Positions 53,775 through 63,880 of a DNA stretch of 64,000 bases are shown here, piece by piece. Both the position numbers and the translations under genes were made by a program. The notes below the pieces were generated by a model. It was not told the DNA's origin. It ran no database searches and was given only the letters and a program-made list of their open reading frames with translations. The stretch's first letter is position 1. Every line of letters starts with the position of its first letter. Source of the DNA: Yponomeuta sedellus (taxonomy: Eukaryota; Arthropoda; Insecta; Lepidoptera; Yponomeutidae); contig OW203724.1 of the NCBI GenBank assembly GCA_934045075.1, positions 5,319,473 through 5,383,472 on the forward strand, read 5' to 3'.

Positions 53775-54182
53775 GCGCGCGCATAGTTATTCAACCAAAG
53801 ATACGGTGCGCGAAAAAATAAACCTCCGCGCCATCTTGTACAAACATTATTGTTCGTTTATAATTTGCTGATTTTATACCTACCTAATTGTTTTTTTCCT
53901 CGCAAGTGTGTTGAAAAACGTCGTATGATACGCGTGTGCTTTGTTCTTTACAGTCTTGGCTCTATTACAGACATTTGTTCGTTTATAATTTGCTGATTTT
54001 ATACCTACATAATTGTTTTTTTCCTCGCAAGTGTGTTGAAAAACGTCGTATGGTACGCGTGTGCTTTGTTCATTACAGTCTTGGCTCTATTACAGCCCTC
54101 GCCTTGCGGCTCGGGCTGTGCAATACCGCCTCGACTGTAATGACCAACTTCGCACACTTGTATAATACATAATGTACTATAA
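53775..54182 (+). repeat. Hairpin-core repeat, copy 3, with 125-bp tandem duplication
   Basis: TTTATAATTTGCTGATTTTA through TGGCTCTATTAC occurs twice with a 125-bp period (53851 and 53976). The second ends in the hairpin: outer stem ATTACAGT/ACTGTAAT, inner AGCCC-TC-GCC..GGC-TC-GGGCT. Finishes TAATGTACTAT. Confidence 0.7.
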
Positions 54183-54404
54183 GGCACTTAGGGGCGCTAA
54201 CCAATGGAATAAAAATTATAAATGTATTATAGTATGTTTTTACCCAAACATGAGAAATCTTAACAACTGGGACAAATATGTTTAGAACCTACAGTCTAGA
54301 ACCTAGGATCAACAATCTAGGACTTTAATACTACATTCTAATCTATTATATTCTAAAAATAGTTATCACAGATATTAAGATCTTTGTGGTTTACTTTGCG
54401 AAAA

Positions 54405-55062
54405 AAACGTATTATAATAGTACATTATGATATAAGTGCGGTAAGTTGAAAATTACAGCTGAGGCGCTATTACTAGCCCGAGCCATCGGCGAGGGCTATA
54501 AGGAAGCAGAGGCTGTAATTTTCAAAGCGCACGTATGTCATACGATGTTTTATAACATATTTACGAGGAAATTAATAAGACTCTGACTTTGTTATCATCA
54601 CAACTTGACGACATTTTCAAATAGAAACAATACATCGAACAGAAAAAGCGCGCGGATTTATTTTTACTTGTCCACAAATAAGCGATGCAACTTTTTTTCT
54701 AGGCAAATGTACAAAAACAGCCAGTATTACTAATAAAGTAAATTAATATTTTTGTGTTTTTGTTACAGATAAATGGTTGTAATTTATTGTCAAAATTTAT
54801 TAAATTAAAGAATTAAAATATTATTTGTTATATTTTATTTTCCAAAGTTAATTTTATTCATAAAATATTGACCACTTTCTTGACATAAAACCTCTTTGCT
54901 AAGATTTTTAAAAGTATCGTTCCGTTTTAGACGGAGTATCTTAAAACTTAATTTAAAAAAAAAACACGTGCCTTTTACATTACATTATCGCACAAGTACG
55001 TAATGAGATACATTACGATATTGAAATTGGTGTAATTACAACCACTTTACGAGCAAATATGT
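54405..55062 (-). repeat. Hairpin-core repeat, copy 4 (arm of an inverted pair)
   Basis: Reverse counterpart of 59283-59945 along its whole length. Hairpin stem TTGAAAATTACAGC (54446-54459) with GCTGTAATTTTCAA (54512-54525), inner core TAGCCCGAGCC-ATC-GGCGAGGGCTA. Confidence 0.75.
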
Positions 55063-55350
55063 TATAATAGTACATTACACAACTAGGGTGGTAATACAAA
55101 GAAAGGCCGAGATCGCAGAAGTTTGCGGCCCGAGCTGCAAGCGAGGGACGTACATATGCGATCGAGAGCTTTTTCAGAAAGCCACTTTATTGCCAGGTGT
55201 GGCATAAAATATGTTACAACATACTATTTAATACAGTTGCTCAAAAAGTGGCGTATTGCAGGGACGTATAGTGTGCGGGATGTGGGCACACACTCGTGCT
55301 TTTTTTTTACCTTTCCCGCACTAGTGCGTTTTCTTTCCCAACTGTCAAAA
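55063..55350. repeat. Hairpin-core repeat, copy 5 (diverged)
   Basis: Starts TTATAATAGTACATTACACA as copy 4 does, with inner core GGCCCGAGC-TGCAA-GCGAGGG. Beyond that it differs from the others. Confidence 0.5.
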
Positions 55351-55799
55351 TAATGTCTATGAAAAAAAACCAACCATTAAGTTTTTACTAAAAAAATTCA
55401 TAGAATGGGTATTTTTCCTTATGTCAAATATAGTTGGAACCACTTTCAAACTCCGTGCACTGCTCTATGGTTTATGAGGAAACCACAAATAATAGACCGA
55501 ATTTAACAGTTATTGCTACAGAATTTATCTGTGAGGAAAAACGCCCATTGTTATGATTCACATTTATGATTTGAAAAAAATATGATTCATGCAAATATGT
55601 ACATATATTTCTAAAAAGAAGCTACTAATTTGTTTCGTTACTTTATAATTAGGTTTTTTTTTCATTTCATCTCATTAAATTTCATTTTCAAATCATATCA
55701 ATAAAAAAATCCTACTGAAGACTTGGCTGTATGGGCATAGTTCCCTTTGCCTACCAGAATGGGTGAAGAAAAAAAAATCTCTGCTTATATTCTTTTACG

Positions 55800-56010
55800 G
55801 TTGGCGCCATTTCCCAAATAATTTTATTTCAATAAATTGCTTCATTTTTTCGCAGATGTATTAAAAATTGTCGTTCAGTACACGTGCGGAACCGTCATTG
55901 CAACTTGTTCCGACTGTTAACCCTCGCCTTCGGCTGCGCCTCGGCGGTAGACATTTGTCGGAACTCTTTGTAATGACAGCCTTTCCGCACTTGTAATGAA
56001 ATATACTATT
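55800..56010 (+). repeat. Hairpin-core repeat, copy 6
   Basis: Long imperfect stem from GTGCGGAACCGTCATTGCAA, with GTTCCGAC pairing GTCGGAAC and GTCATT pairing AATGAC, around CCCTCGCCTTCGGCTGCGCC. Confidence 0.6.
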
Positions 56011-56035
56011 TTGTATGGCGCTTAGGTAAATTTTA

Positions 56036-56500
56036 GACAGATAGATAGATAGGGAACACTTTATTGTACATAAAAATGGCAATTACATGGATATTTTTTA
56101 AGCTAAGAGTACAAACGGCGGCCTTAACACTAAAAATGGTTACACTATTTTTATTTTTAATGCACTAACCCGTGCTAAGGAACAAATTTAAAAACCTATT
56201 TAGAGGCTTAAAATTTCACCCATGCCGGGATTCGAACCCGCAACCTCTGGCTATCCGTACCAGCGCTCTACCAATTGAGCCAATGGGCGACTCACGGCAT
56301 CAGTGAAATTTCGAACCTCTTTACAATATTCTCTGTATTACGTACAGGCAGCGACATCTGACTTAAGCAAATTGCATTACTTACAGCCCCGACTACCTAC
56401 TTTGCAGTTAGGTTTAACATTTTTAGCCTCTAAATAGGTTACTAAAAATGGTCTCTTCTAGAAACCTTTGGAGGGACTGGACTAATATATTGGAGAAAGA
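56036..56500 (-). repeat. LINE 3' tail, family G, split by a tRNA-cored element
   Basis: 56036-56140 (AACACTTTATTGTACATAAA, GGCGGCCTTAACACTAAAAA) continues at 56441 (GGTCTCTTCTAGAAACCTTT). The element between duplicated 12 bp of it. Confidence 0.8.
56141..56440 (-). repeat. tRNA-cored retroposon, type A, monomer with 12-bp TSD
   Basis: ACTAAAAATGGT at 56129-56140 and 56441-56452. In sense it begins AACCTATTTAGAGGCTAAAA, which is the inverse of its own block TTTTTAGCCTCTAAATAGG (or close to it) after the tRNA core, and ends TTAAAAATAAAAATAGTGTA. At 300 bp it is the minimal complete copy. Confidence 0.9.
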
Positions 56501-56664
56501 AGAAGAAGTACAAACGGACAAAATTATAAATTCAAAGGTTCATGAATACATGCCTAAACAACAGTGTATTATATATTATTAAGTTATCAACAGATGCATA
56601 CAAAAAAAATACATAAATACAAATAAAGAATAATACATAAACACAACAAAATATATATAATGAA

Positions 56665-57093
56665 GGGCTCGTGGCCTAGTCGAACCGAGTGATTGGAATC
56701 AATAATTTGAGTTAAGCAACAATAGGTGCGGTAAGGTGCAGGATGGGTGACCGTCACGCAACTACCGTTAGTGGCATTCTTCCGAGCGCTTGTGCTTCGC
56801 AAGGCACGGTAGGCCGTGCTGGCTGTCACGTAATGGCAGTCGTTAAGGCATGTCAGAGGCCTTATGGGCGGCTTGATAACTTCTGACAGTAGTAAAATAA
56901 ATAACAATATAAAGTAAAATGAATAAAATCCTTATTAAAATAAAAATTAAATAAATAAAAGTAACGCCCGCCACTGTCTTACAATCCTTAACCAACCCGG
57001 ACTTGGTTTTCGTGGTGGAGTATGGCCTAACCTTCCTGGGATGCAGGAAAAGACTCGTGCCCCAGCAGTGGGGACAGACAAGGAATGATATCG
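56665..57093 (+). repeat. 5S-derived SINE with a small AT-rich insertion
   Basis: Head GGGCTCGTGGCCTAGTCGAA, box C-like GGATGGGTGACCGTCACG, body and tail. About 80 bp of AT-rich sequence interrupts it at 56891-56968. Confidence 0.85.
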
Positions 57094-57160
57094 ATATATT
57101 GATAGGTCATAAATAACACAAACAACAAAAGATCAATATTAGACATACTCGTAATTAGTG

Positions 57161-57586
57161 TTACAGTTTACTTGCGAGATAGAACTCCTTCACCATAGCC
57201 TTAAAAATGGGAAGGGATTTGGCTTTCCGCACCTCCACCCTAAAGTTTTGCGGATATCCTAGAATATTGTAGAATAAACCAAATAGAAAGTCAGTCAAAA
57301 CGACGTGGACACGGAAAATGGAATGTATCCCTTTTGCCTGGTTGGTTTGATATTGCAAGTACTTTCCTCTCGGCTTCCGAACCAGCTTTTTATTTGTAGA
57401 ATATACGGGGGATCGTATGTTCCGCAAATAAAACAGGACTATTAATATCGTTGTATTTCCCTCTTTGTGCACAATTTTTATTGCCAGATGTAAATAAGCA
57501 AAGCGAATCCGAAACGCGAAAGAAAAAACCTTAAGAGCGTAATGTTTCGAAATTACAGAAAGATGTCTTATAGTTGTTTTCTTCAC
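57161..57586 (-). CDS. Open frame of 141 codons, unrecognised
   Basis: The longest non-repeat frame in the window: LRNIRSPVYSTNKKLVRKPR, GIHSIFRVHVVLTDFLFGLF and YNILGYPQNFRVEVRKAKSL, ending FYLASKL and TAA. It is rich in basic and aromatic residues and not low-complexity. The terminal SKL would be a peroxisomal targeting signal if real, but the same bases (CGCAA|GTAAAC) could be a splice donor. No poly(A) signal follows closely. The frame lies between a 5S-SINE and AT-rich DNA and matches no repeat here. I do not recognise a family; it may be an exon, a pseudogene or chance. Confidence 0.3.
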   Translation of the reverse strand: MKKTTIRHLSVISKHYALKVFSFAFRIRFAYLHLAIKIVHKEGNTTILIVLFYLRNIRSPVYSTNKKLVRKPRGKYLQYQTNQAKGIHSIFRVHVVLTDFLFGLFYNILGYPQNFRVEVRKAKSLPIFKAMVKEFYLASKL

Positions 57587-57854
57587 ATTTTATTAAGAGC
57601 AAAATAAAGAGGTTTTTTAAATTGTAACGAGTGGAGATTAGGGGGCGGTATCAAAAAAAAACTGGAAAAAATTTTAGTACCAAAAAAATATAATATCTTT
57701 AAGTCGAGATTCATTAAACTACAATTCGTAGTACGAGAATGTCAATGTAAATCTGTAGCACAATCGAGTTTGGGATTCACATCGAATTGTCACAGATCTA
57801 CTATCCGTGAATGAATTTTCTGATGTGTTAGCAAAGGTGAAGTCAAAAAGTACC

Positions 57855-57975
57855 GACCTGCGTGCATGCAACGACGAATGAACGTTAATGAAGCGATGGT
57901 GATCTGTCAGGATCGTGGCAAGTGGTAATCCCTGATATCTCCCTACCCCTCTGGGATACAGGCTTGAGGTTAAGT
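57855..57975 (+). repeat. LINE tail (same family as 21990-22400)
   Basis: GATGGTGATCTGTCAGGATC, GTGGCAAGTGG and CCTCTGGGATACAGG, the nucleotide counterpart of the VICQDRGKW end of that ORF2. Confidence 0.65.
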
Positions 57976-58018
57976 TATTTTCAGATAATAATTTATATCC
58001 TATATATAAGCGAATAGA

Positions 58019-58385
58019 AGCGCTCGTGGCCTAGTCGACCGAGTGATTGGAACCAATCACTCGAGTTAAGCAACATCAGGCGCGGTCATATTCAGGATGG
58101 GAAACCGTCCTGTTACTACCGCTAGTGGCATTTTTCCAAGCGCTTCAGTGCTTCGCAAGGCACGCTAAGCCGTGGATGCCGGCTGTAATGTTAATGTAAT
58201 AGCAGTCATTAAGCCATGTCCGAGGCCTTATGGGCGGCTTGATAACTTCTGACTGTAAGACCCGCCACTGTCTTACAAACCTCCACCAACCCGGACTTGG
58301 CCCCCGTGGTGGAGTATGGCTTAACCTTCCTGCGCTGCAGGAAGAGACTCATGCCGCAGCAGTGGGGACATACAGGGTTGAAATC
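58019..58385 (+). repeat. 5S-derived SINE (full length)
   Basis: AGCGCTCGTGGCCTAGTCGA head, GTTAAGCAACATCAGGCGCG and GGATGGGAAACCGTCC promoter-like region, complete tail GGTTGAAATCG. Confidence 0.88.
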
Positions 58386-58489
58386 GAATCGAATATATAT
58401 CTGTTATAATCTGTAGATATCCGTCAACGATGTTGATGAGGTTTGTTGTGTGTTTCTACGTACATTCAATTATAAGTTTTGCAATAAGT

Positions 58490-58725
58490 ATTGTGCTGAA
58501 TAAGTTGAATTGTCAGTTTTCAGCGCAACTCTGCGCTTGCTCATCCATCGGCTAGGCGGGGAGGCCGCCTCGCCCCGACTCCGCCATAATGCACATTTAA
58601 TCTGCGCCGCACTCGAAATCTTGGCAAAATGCTTTATTACTTTTGCGAACAACTCGCGAAGTACGACGCCCATGCTGCCAAGATAAAACTTTACAGGCAT
58701 AATGAATCTTAATTGTCGAGCCAAT
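58490..58725. other. Single-copy GC-rich island
   Basis: GGCGGGGAGGCCGCCTCGCC stands out from AT-rich flanks. The minus-strand frame across it begins with a non-ATG codon and has no domain. May be a promoter or untranslated exon. Confidence 0.25.
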
Positions 58726-58974
58726 TTCCAAAATTTGTTTCAAAGTGTTCGTACCTACGGTGGAATTCAGATCGCACCGTTTAAAAATTTTCGCTTCATT
58801 GTGTTTTTTAAAGCGTAAGCTTATTATGATATTATTAGATAATTGAAACGGATCGGTCTCGCTAATGAGTCCTTAAGTGATATTGACGATTTTAGTCGTT
58901 AAAATGGGGCTGTTGTTACCCAGGGTTCCGTTTATAGGCGACTTTATTGCTTGTTTACATACTTAATATATTAT

Positions 58975-59175
58975 TTTTAATCCACTAACCCGTGCTAAGG
59001 ACAATTTTAAAAACCTATTAAGAAGCTAAAAATTCCACCAATGCCGGGACTCGAACCCGCGACCTCTGGCTAACCGTGCTAGCGCTCTCCCAACTGAGCC
59101 AATAGGCGGCTTAACGGCATCAGTGAAATTTCAAACCTCTTTACAATACTCTCTGTATTACGTACAGGCAGCAAC
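58975..59175 (-). repeat. tRNA-cored retroposon, type B, diverged
   Basis: ATCCACTAACCCGTGCTAAG, AAAACCTATTAAGAAGCTAA and an altered tRNA-like core (CCCAACTGAGCCAATAGGCG). Confidence 0.75.
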
Positions 59176-59282
59176 ATACTAAATCACACGTTAAATAAGC
59201 AAGAAGCGGAGCTTTTACGGTTTTGTGTAGTATGTGGAGTAGATGATTGGAAGAAAAATGGAAATAAATTGTCTTAATTTTT

Positions 59283-59945
59283 TTTTATAACACATTTGCT
59301 CGTAAAGTGGTTGTAATTACACCAATTTCAATATCGTAATGTATCTCATTACGTAATTGTGCGATAATGTAATGTAAAAGGCACGTGTTTTTTTTTAAAT
59401 AAAGTTTTAAGATACTCCGTCTAAAAATAAACGATACTTTTAAAAATCTTAGCAAAGAGGTTTTATGTCAAGAAAGTGGTCAATATTTTATGAATAAAAT
59501 TAACTTTGGGAAATAAAATTTAACAAATAAACATTTAATTCTTTAATTTTGACAATAAATTACAACATCTGTAACAAAAAAACAAATATATTAATTTACT
59601 TTATTATTAATACTGGCTGTTTTTGTACCTTTGCCTAAAAAAAAAGTTGATGCGCGCGCATCGCTTATTTGTGGACAAGTAAAAATAAATGCGCGCGCTT
59701 TTTCTTTTCGATGTATTTGTAATTTTATAAGTTTTTATTTGAAAATGTCGTCAAGTAGTGATGATAACAAAGTCAGAGTTTTATTAATTTCCTCGTAAAT
59801 ATGTTATAAAACGTCGTATGACATACGTGCGCTTTGAAAATTACAGCCTCTGCTTCCTTGTAGCCCTCGCCGATGGCTCGGGCTAGTAATATCGCCTCGG
59901 CTGTAATTTTCAACTTACCGCACTTATATCATAATGTACTATCAT
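59283..59945 (+). repeat. Hairpin-core repeat, copy 7 (arm of an inverted pair)
   Basis: Inverse of 54405-55062. Keeps CTCGTAAAGTGGTTGTAATT, the hairpin with TTGAAAATTACAGC, and ends ATATCATAATGTACTAT. Differs from its partner by small indels and has an extra GCGCGCGCAT block. Confidence 0.75.
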
Positions 59946-60189
59946 CGCTTCATCACCATTTAGTAGATACATTAATTGCTGATAAACGTAAACCTCCGGC
60001 ATGGTAATCAAACGTGATACCGCAAAGCAAGCGCGGTTCAAAAAAATACGTGGTTCAACAAATGTGTAAAGCAAACTTTGTACCAAAAAGGGCTAATACG
60101 AGTATAACATCAAGTTTTATTTAGATGCCAACGATGCCTGGAATCAAATCCAGTACAATGCATAAGTTCTAGGTTTTATAATAATTATG

Positions 60190-60375
60190 TCGTCGTTGTC
60201 GTCAGGCTATACTAGTCCACTGCTGCCGCTGGACATAGCCCTCCTCTAAAGAGCGCCACGATGTGCTATCATAGGGGTAATGTCCATAATTGCAGTACAA
60301 TTCCACCAAACTGCGATCCCCAACCCGCATGCCCAGCGTGGGGATTATGGGCATTACCCCCTATGATAGCAATAA
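60190..60375. repeat. LINE tail family F, inverted halves
   Basis: 60190-60290 is in reverse (CTATACTAGTCCACTGCTG), and 60291-60370 in sense (GGCATTACCCCCTATGATAG). The GCTATCATAGGGG and CCCCTATGATAGC ends face each other. Confidence 0.6.
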
Positions 60376-60965
60376 TTATGTAAACACAGTTATTTAAATA
60401 GTTTGAAAAGTTAGGTACGCTTGGGGTTTTTTGACAATTTTTTTCTCGAAGTTGATCTAGATTTTAAATGAAATACTCTGTTTAACTTGTAACGTTCATT
60501 AAGATGCAGTTCCTGTGTAACTTTAAATACAACCTTTTAGATTGATGGATATGGGCAGAAAAGAGGTGAAAAGGTTGTGGGGTACAATTGTACAAATGGC
60601 CGCTTTTTGGGTGTATTCCATGTTTGTTATGTCCTAGCCTGGTTACTGTATCACAGGGTTAAAGTTTAGGAACGGGATTTATGATTTTGTTTTGTGGAAG
60701 ATAGATCGCACCTTCGATAAGATAAGATAAAGAATATTTATTTCGGGTTCGTACACAATTAATACATAATCAAATAAAATATCTAATACGCTTTTACAAC
60801 TACCGATGAGAAATGATGGTACAAGGCACAACTGCACATTTTGTAATTTTACAGGAGTGAGAGAAGTTTTAATTTCTTTCAATGTTCTCATATTCGGCTT
60901 TGTATTGCTTCAAAGGGATAATTCTTTGCATGAAACACGACCCATATATTTGTGAATATGGTTAT
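60376..60965. other. Intergenic sequence
   Basis: A GATAAGATAAGATAAAGAATA run at 60717-60737. Otherwise nothing recognised. Confidence 0.35.
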
Positions 60966-60967
60966 GT

Positions 60968-61430
60968 ACTCTACAGGCGATTTTTTGTTAGTTTTACCCT
61001 TGTACCACCGAAGGTGCGATATGTGCGCTAGATATATAAAGTTTGTTGTGTGGAATTTGTGCTGTGCTGTGCTATGCACAATCTGCTGAATGGTGTCGGC
61101 CGCGGCCTAGAGAATAGCACCAATCCAATTCTTCCCGCGGGTGTCGTAAAAGGCGACTAAGGGACACAAACCGGGTGGTGGGCAGCAGCACCCCTTGCAG
61201 TACAATTCCGCCAAACTGCGATCCCCAGCCCGCATGCCCAGCGTGGGGATTATGGGCATTACCCCCTATGATAGCACAACGTGGCGCTCTTTAGGGGAGG
61301 GCTATGTTTAGCAGTGGACTAGTATAGCCTGACGACGACGACGACGACTCTACAGGCGATTTTTTGTTAGTTTTACCCTTGTACCACCAAAGGTGCGATA
61401 TGTGCGCTAGATATAAAGTTTGTTGTGTGG
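60968..61430. repeat. Direct repeat flanking a LINE tail
   Basis: TACTCTACAGGCGATTTTTT through GTTTGTTGTGTGGAATTT (about 80 bp) at 60968-61045 recurs at 61347-61425 with few changes. The family F tail sits between. Confidence 0.8.
61093..61345 (+). repeat. LINE 3' tail, family F (reference copy)
   Basis: GTGTCGGCCGCGGCCTAGAG, GGGTGTCGTAAAAGGCGACT, GGGGATTATGGGCATTACCC, GTGGACTAGTATAGCCTGAC and a (GAC)n end. Confidence 0.75.
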
Positions 61431-61852
61431 AATTTATATACTTATTAACCACCCTGAGCAGCATTCGGCGAGACGGTGATCATGGCCCTGAGAGCTGATA
61501 CGAATTTTGCTAGACTCTCCAAGAAGAATGCAATGTCTAGATCACACAGAGACAGTATTTCAGGTGTTGAGTACGTTTTGGAAACACTTCGGGCAAGTTT
61601 AAATCCCTAATACCCCTTTCCGAGGAAATGAAGTTTTAAGTCGGCTCTCTCTGTAACCTTATGTTAGGAATCGGACTTAGGCTGCGCTTACACTATTACC
61701 TACGAAAGTGTAAGCGATTTACTATTGTTGATGTAGCCTAAATAAATCCTAATGCAGGGCAAAGGTTAATCTCTAAGAGAGAGTATGGTGTGGATTAACA
61801 CGCGTGCTCATCACGTATTGGCCAGTTCAAGCGCTGTTGTATGTTCGTTCGT

Positions 61853-61997
61853 TAACCCATGTATGTCCCCACTGCTGGGGCACGGGTCTCTTCCTGCATC
61901 GCAAGAAGGTTAGGCCATACTCCACCACGGGGGCCAAGTCCGGGTTGGTGGTGGATTGTAAGACAGTGGCGGGCCTTACTCTCAGAAGTTAAGCAGC
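61853..61997 (-). repeat. 5S-derived SINE, 3' half
   Basis: TAACCCATGTATGTCCCCAC to GGGCCTTACTCTCAGAAGTT. Confidence 0.8.
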
Positions 61998-62009
61998 CCA
62001 GAAGGCTGC

Positions 62010-62175
62010 ATCTGTACGTAATACAGAGAATAGTGTAAAGAGGTTCGAAATTTCACTGATGCCGGTGAGTCGCCCATTAGCTCAGTTGGAAAGAGCGCTG
62101 GCACGGATAGCCAGAGGTCGCGGGTTCGAATCCCGACATGGGTGGAATTTTTAGCCTCTAAATAGGTTTTTAAAA
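62010..62175 (+). repeat. tRNA-cored retroposon, type B, 3' half
   Basis: CTGTACGTAATACAGAGAAT, CGCCCATTAGCTCAGTTGGA and GGGTTCGAATCCCGACATGG. Nearly identical to 19060-19222 and not a functional tRNA for the same reasons. Confidence 0.78.
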
Positions 62176-62253
62176 TATGTGATATGTAAATATGTGTATA
62201 TTCGGTAGGTCTGTAATACGGAAATATGTGTACCTACATTTGATTGTACGAGT

Positions 62254-62346
62254 ATATTAAACGGGTCTAATAGCGATTATTTATTAGGTAAAACGTTAGA
62301 CCCGTTTAATATATAATTACGTATAAGTATCGCGAATCATTAAGAA
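62254..62346. repeat. MITE family H, minimal form
   Basis: ATATTAAACGGGTCTAA is exactly mirrored by TTAGACCCGTTTAATAT over a 59-bp unit, then the family end GTATCGCGAATCATTAAGAA. Confidence 0.75.
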
Positions 62347-62514
62347 ATTGTAGACTTTTAGTCCGGATTTACTTACGGGTGTTGTTATATCGGAAAAGTC
62401 TACATGTGTTGGGCTTACGAATGTTTTAGTTCAAAAATAATTAAGAAATACTACATTTGGTTGGTCTGATAATAGGTCGTAAGCTTATCAATTTGGTGAA
62501 TCAAACGTTTATAT

Positions 62515-62695
62515 TCTTTTTAATGCACTAACCCGTGCTAAGGACAATTTAAAAAAAACCTATTTAGAGGCTAACAATTCCACCCATGCCGGGATTCGAA
62601 CCCACGACCGCTGCCTATCTGGCACGCATAGCCAGAGGTCGCGGGTTCATATCCCGGCATGGGTGAAATATTTAGCCTCTAAATAGGTTTTTTGA
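62515..62695. repeat. tRNA-cored retroposon, inverted collapsed copy
   Basis: An inverted half (AACCTATTTAGAGGCTAACA) joined inside the tRNA core to a sense half (GCCAGAGGTCGCGGGTTCAT). Confidence 0.75.
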
Positions 62696-63280
62696 AACAA
62701 CGTTTGGTAATATATAATATAAAAACTTCCACACAACCATGGTACCGAATTAGGAAACCATGACATCACAAATATGGAAACACACCCAGATTGTGTCTGT
62801 TTGTACTAATGTCAGTTTGCCTTTAGAGGGAATTGAACCCACGACCGATTTACTGACGCCAGCAGTAATCAGACCTGATAAATAATTGATAAAAAATTGT
62901 AAAAGAGGCTTTGATATAATCGTTTATTCTTATTGATGTGTTGTGACCTTAATTGAGAGTCGTAGTTTCAAAGTCCTGTAACAGAGTAAATTCCATCGGG
63001 CTTAGGGTGGTCAATGGCGGCGGGTTCTTAATAGGGATTTATTTCAAACATGTGTAATTAATTTGTTTGTGTTTCTAACAAATAAACTACATCAGCAGTA
63101 AATGACGGTCTCTCAAGGTTTAATACACGTTAAAATTTATTCTAAAATGTCAAGTTTCCTTTCACAAATTAAATAATTAGGACTTGTAAAGTTAGCTATG
63201 TAAAACTATTAAATATTGCTTTGCATTTAATAGTAGATTGTTAACCAAGGGCTGTATGACATCAACTGCATATGAGGTTT
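62696..63280. other. Intergenic; tRNA-like scrap at 62826-62875
   Basis: GGGAATTGAACCCACGACC is a B-box-like block in reverse. No cloverleaf can be drawn. Nothing else recognised. Confidence 0.35.
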
Positions 63281-63282
63281 TT

Positions 63283-63560
63283 GGCGCCCGAGCGCAGCGA
63301 GGGCGCTAATTAGCCCGAGTATGCAATAGATGCTTAGACCGAGGTAAACACTCTGCTTTACATATCGATTGTGAGGTAAGTAAAAAAACAAGAAGGCAGG
63401 TTGACTTTTTTTTTTGACTAGACATTTTTCAAAACTTTTGAGAAAGAACTCCAAAACACGAAAAAAAATTACTTTCGCGCCTAGCTAGTCGATTGACTTT
63501 TTTACTCTGCACGATTTTATTGCACGCAAGTGCGTCAAATCGTGCTGGCCAGTTTGATTT
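63283..63560. repeat. Hairpin-core repeat, copy 8 (diverged)
   Basis: Core GGCGCCCGAGCGCAGCGAGGGCGC-like (63283-63307) follows the CCC-GA-GC..GC-GA-GGG plan. A matching CACGCAAGTGCGTCAAATCG lies near 63522. Confidence 0.45.
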
Positions 63561-63880
63561 TTAAATCGATTTCAATTAACATACGATGTGACTGCGAAAC
63601 AAATAGTTCGATATTTAAAACTAAATCTTCATAAATTCTAATATAAATTGTCTCGATTCCGATTCAAGTAAATAATCGATACCCAGAAAAAAAATATTAA
63701 CTTTAAAAAAATATTCTTCTTGCAGTATGAGTATGACAGTTCTTTTTTCAAATTCCAAAACCTATGCTGTAATGTTAACATTACATGGTATGTTTTGAAA
63801 CCTATGCTGTAATGAAATCCATACACCCCGGCATTCAGGGAAATAAGTGACTACTTACAGAGCAAGAGATATTATGTAAA

